The notes beneath the pieces were generated by a model, which saw nothing but the letters and a program-made list of their open reading frames with translations, was not told where the DNA came from and made no database searches. Source: Sulfurimonas sp. (GTDB lineage: Bacteria; Campylobacterota; Campylobacteria; Campylobacterales; Sulfurimonadaceae). From it: a stretch of DNA of 6,507 nt. Of this stretch, positions 4,826 to 6,507 are shown one piece after another; the first letter of the stretch is position 1, and each line of letters begins with the position of its first letter. Location of the stretch: contig NVRL01000098.1 of assembly GCA_002732645.1 (NCBI GenBank), positions 1,222-7,728 of the forward strand, written 5' to 3'. Made by a program: the position numbers and the translations under genes.

Positions 4826-6507
4826 CTATTCCACTTCTAGCGTTGTAGGTGGAGTTTCTTCCTCGTCTTCATCTTCTTTTGGTTGTTTAGGACAACGAGA
4901 AACACTTGCAACATCATCACCTTTAACTATATAAACACCAGAAGTGTTTCTGCTTGATTTTGAGATAGTTTGCATATCTACTCTAATCATTTTACCGGCT
5001 TTTGTAAGAGCCATCATATCCATGGACTCATCTACCATTAGACAACCAACTACATGTTTACCTGTTTTAGAAGTCATCTTCATAGCTATAACACCAGAGC
5101 CGCCACGGTTAGTTAAGCGGTACTCACCGGCATCTGTACGTTTACCGATACCTTTTTCAGCTATCACTAAAATTTCTTGTTCATCATTCGCAATAATGTT
5201 AGCGTCGATTACTTCATCATCTTCATGTTTGAACTTGATACCTCTAACACCACGTGTGCTACGACCTTGTTCACGAGTTTTCTCAATATCAAATTTAATA
5301 CACTGAGCTAACTTAGTCATAATAAATAGGTACTTGATAGATTGGTCAGCAATATGTGCTGTGATCAACGTATCGTTATCATCAAGAACAATAGCTCTAA
5401 CACCGTTACTTCTAATGTTTGAGAACTCACTTAGGTTAGTACGTTTAACAACACCACGTTGAGTAAAGAATACAAGACCTTTGTCTTCACTAAAATCAGT
5501 TGTAGGAATAACAGAACAGATTTTCTCTTCTGCTACAAGGTTGATAAGGTTAACAACAGCCTTACCTTTAGCAATTCTACTTCCTTCAGGTATACGATAA
5601 ACTTTTAACCAGTGTAGTTGACCTCTGTCAGTTACAAATAGTAGAGTATCGTGAGTGTTACAAGTAAAGAAGTTTTCTATAAAGTCATCTTCGTAAGTAG
5701 TAACGGCTGTTTTACCTTTACCACCACGTTTTTGTTTTTCGTAAGAAGCCAATGGAACACGCTTGATATAACCTCTGTGAGTAATAGTAACAACCATTGG
5801 CTCATTAGGAATCAGGTCTTCAATGTCGATGTCATCATAATCATCTTCAATATCTGTTCTTCTTTCATTTGAACCATAAGTCTCTAGAACTTCATCAAAC
5901 TCTTCATTAATGATTCCATGAAGAATTTCTTCACTTTTTAGAATTGATTCTAAGTACTCAATAAGTTCCATTAACTCACGTAATTCATTCTCAATTTTCT
6001 CACGCTCTAGGCCTGTAAGTTTACCAAGACGCATATCAACAATGCTTTGTGCTTGTATTTGAGAGAAGTCAAAATTAGAAATAAGGTTATCTCTTGCATC
6101 TTCAACATTTGTACTTGCTTTGATTACTTTGATAATCTGATCAATAATATCAAGAGCTTTTTTAAGACCCTCTAAAATATGTGCTCTTGCTTTTGCTTTT
6201 TCAAGATCAAAAATAGTACGACGAATGATAATAGTTTTACGGTGATTAATAAAGTGTTTTAATATAGTTATGATGCCAAAGATTCTAGGTTCTTGGTTCA
6301 ATATAGACAGCATGATAATACCAAATGTAGTCTGCATACTTGTTTGCTTGAAAAGATTGTTAAGAACGATTTCACTCATCGCATCTCTTTTTAGCTCTAT
6401 TACAACTCTCATACCGTCACGGTCTGACTCATCACGAATTTCAGAAACACCGTCAATCATTTTATCTTTAACAAGATTCGCAATGTTTTCAACAAGACGA
6501 GCTTTGT
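4826..6507 (-). CDS. gyrA: DNA gyrase subunit A, C-terminal part (5' end outside window)
   Basis: Subunit of the type IIA topoisomerase that introduces negative supercoils using ATP bound by GyrB. 559 complete codons are visible, open to the window edge. The first residues, KARLVENIANLV, match an internal GyrA segment, so about 300 N-terminal residues are missing, including the catalytic tyrosine and the quinolone-resistance region. Visible parts: RDESDRDGMRVVIELK (24-39), the coiled-coil arm around HRKTIIIRRTIFDLEKAKA, then the C-terminal beta-pinwheel from about 235. The pinwheel carries the GyrA box QKRGGKG (258-264, DNA 5714-5734), which marks a supercoiling GyrA rather than ParC. The last 22 residues form an acidic tail (CPKQPKEDEDEEE to LEVE); such tails modulate DNA wrapping in E. 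coli GyrA. It ends with TAG 67 bp before flgP. Internal ATGs, including 6460, are not starts. Confidence 0.98.
   Translation of the reverse strand, partial: KARLVENIANLVKDKMIDGVSEIRDESDRDGMRVVIELKRDAMSEIVLNNLFKQTSMQTTFGIIMLSILNQEPRIFGIITILKHFINHRKTIIIRRTIFDLEKAKARAHILEGLKKALDIIDQIIKVIKASTNVEDARDNLISNFDFSQIQAQSIVDMRLGKLTGLEREKIENELRELMELIEYLESILKSEEILHGIINEEFDEVLETYGSNERRTDIEDDYDDIDIEDLIPNEPMVVTITHRGYIKRVPLASYEKQKRGGKGKTAVTTYEDDFIENFFTCNTHDTLLFVTDRGQLHWLKVYRIPEGSRIAKGKAVVNLINLVAEEKICSVIPTTDFSEDKGLVFFTQRGVVKRTNLSEFSNIRSNGVRAIVLDDNDTLITAHIADQSIKYLFIMTKLAQCIKFDIEKTREQGRSTRGVRGIKFKHEDDEVIDANIIANDEQEILVIAEKGIGKRTDAGEYRLTNRGGSGVIAMKMTSKTGKHVVGCLMVDESMDMMALTKAGKMIRVDMQTISKSSRNTSGVYIVKGDDVASVSRCPKQPKEDEDEEETPPTTLEVE

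Overview
The window is about 6.5 kb of low-GC, densely packed chromosome with every gene on the minus strand. The gene order, read right to left, is gyrA (5' end cut off), flgP, flgQ, flgR, asd, a YqhA-family membrane gene and hemE (3' end cut off). The run gyrA-flgP-flgQ-flgR-asd-membrane protein matches, from memory, the Campylobacter jejuni order Cj1027c to Cj1022c. This points to Campylobacterota (Epsilonproteobacteria). The protein sequences look most like the free-living Sulfurimonas/Sulfuricurvum side, but the genus is an inference.

Layout. 4826-6507: C-terminal part of DNA gyrase subunit A, with coiled-coil domain, GyrA box, beta-pinwheel and acidic tail. 4759-4825: a 67-bp gap holding a small hairpin and the flgP ribosome binding site. 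4132-4758: FlgP-like LPP20-domain protein whose N-terminal half is a coiled coil built from 42-bp tandem repeats. 3770-4183: FlgQ-like small exported protein, overlapping flgP by 52 bp and carrying an A8 tract. 2602-3750: FlgR-type sigma-54 response regulator with a TTG start, a GAFTDA loop and no C-terminal HTH. 1555-2589: aspartate-semialdehyde dehydrogenase. 1037-1552: UPF0114/YqhA membrane protein. 1-995: uroporphyrinogen decarboxylase.

How the genes relate. From flgP to hemE the gaps are 41 bp or less, or genes overlap, so one or a few transcripts could cover motility genes (flgP, flgQ, flgR) and housekeeping biosynthesis genes (asd, hemE). FlgP and FlgQ belong to the disk structures around the high-torque Campylobacterota flagellar motor. 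FlgR, with its kinase FlgS encoded elsewhere, switches on sigma-54 (RpoN) flagellar genes. No mobile element, RNA gene, CRISPR array or classical Rho-independent terminator was seen. I found no new system. The points most worth checking are the repeat-built coiled coil in FlgP, the homopolymer in flgQ, the flgP/flgQ overlap and the FlgR without a DNA-binding domain.
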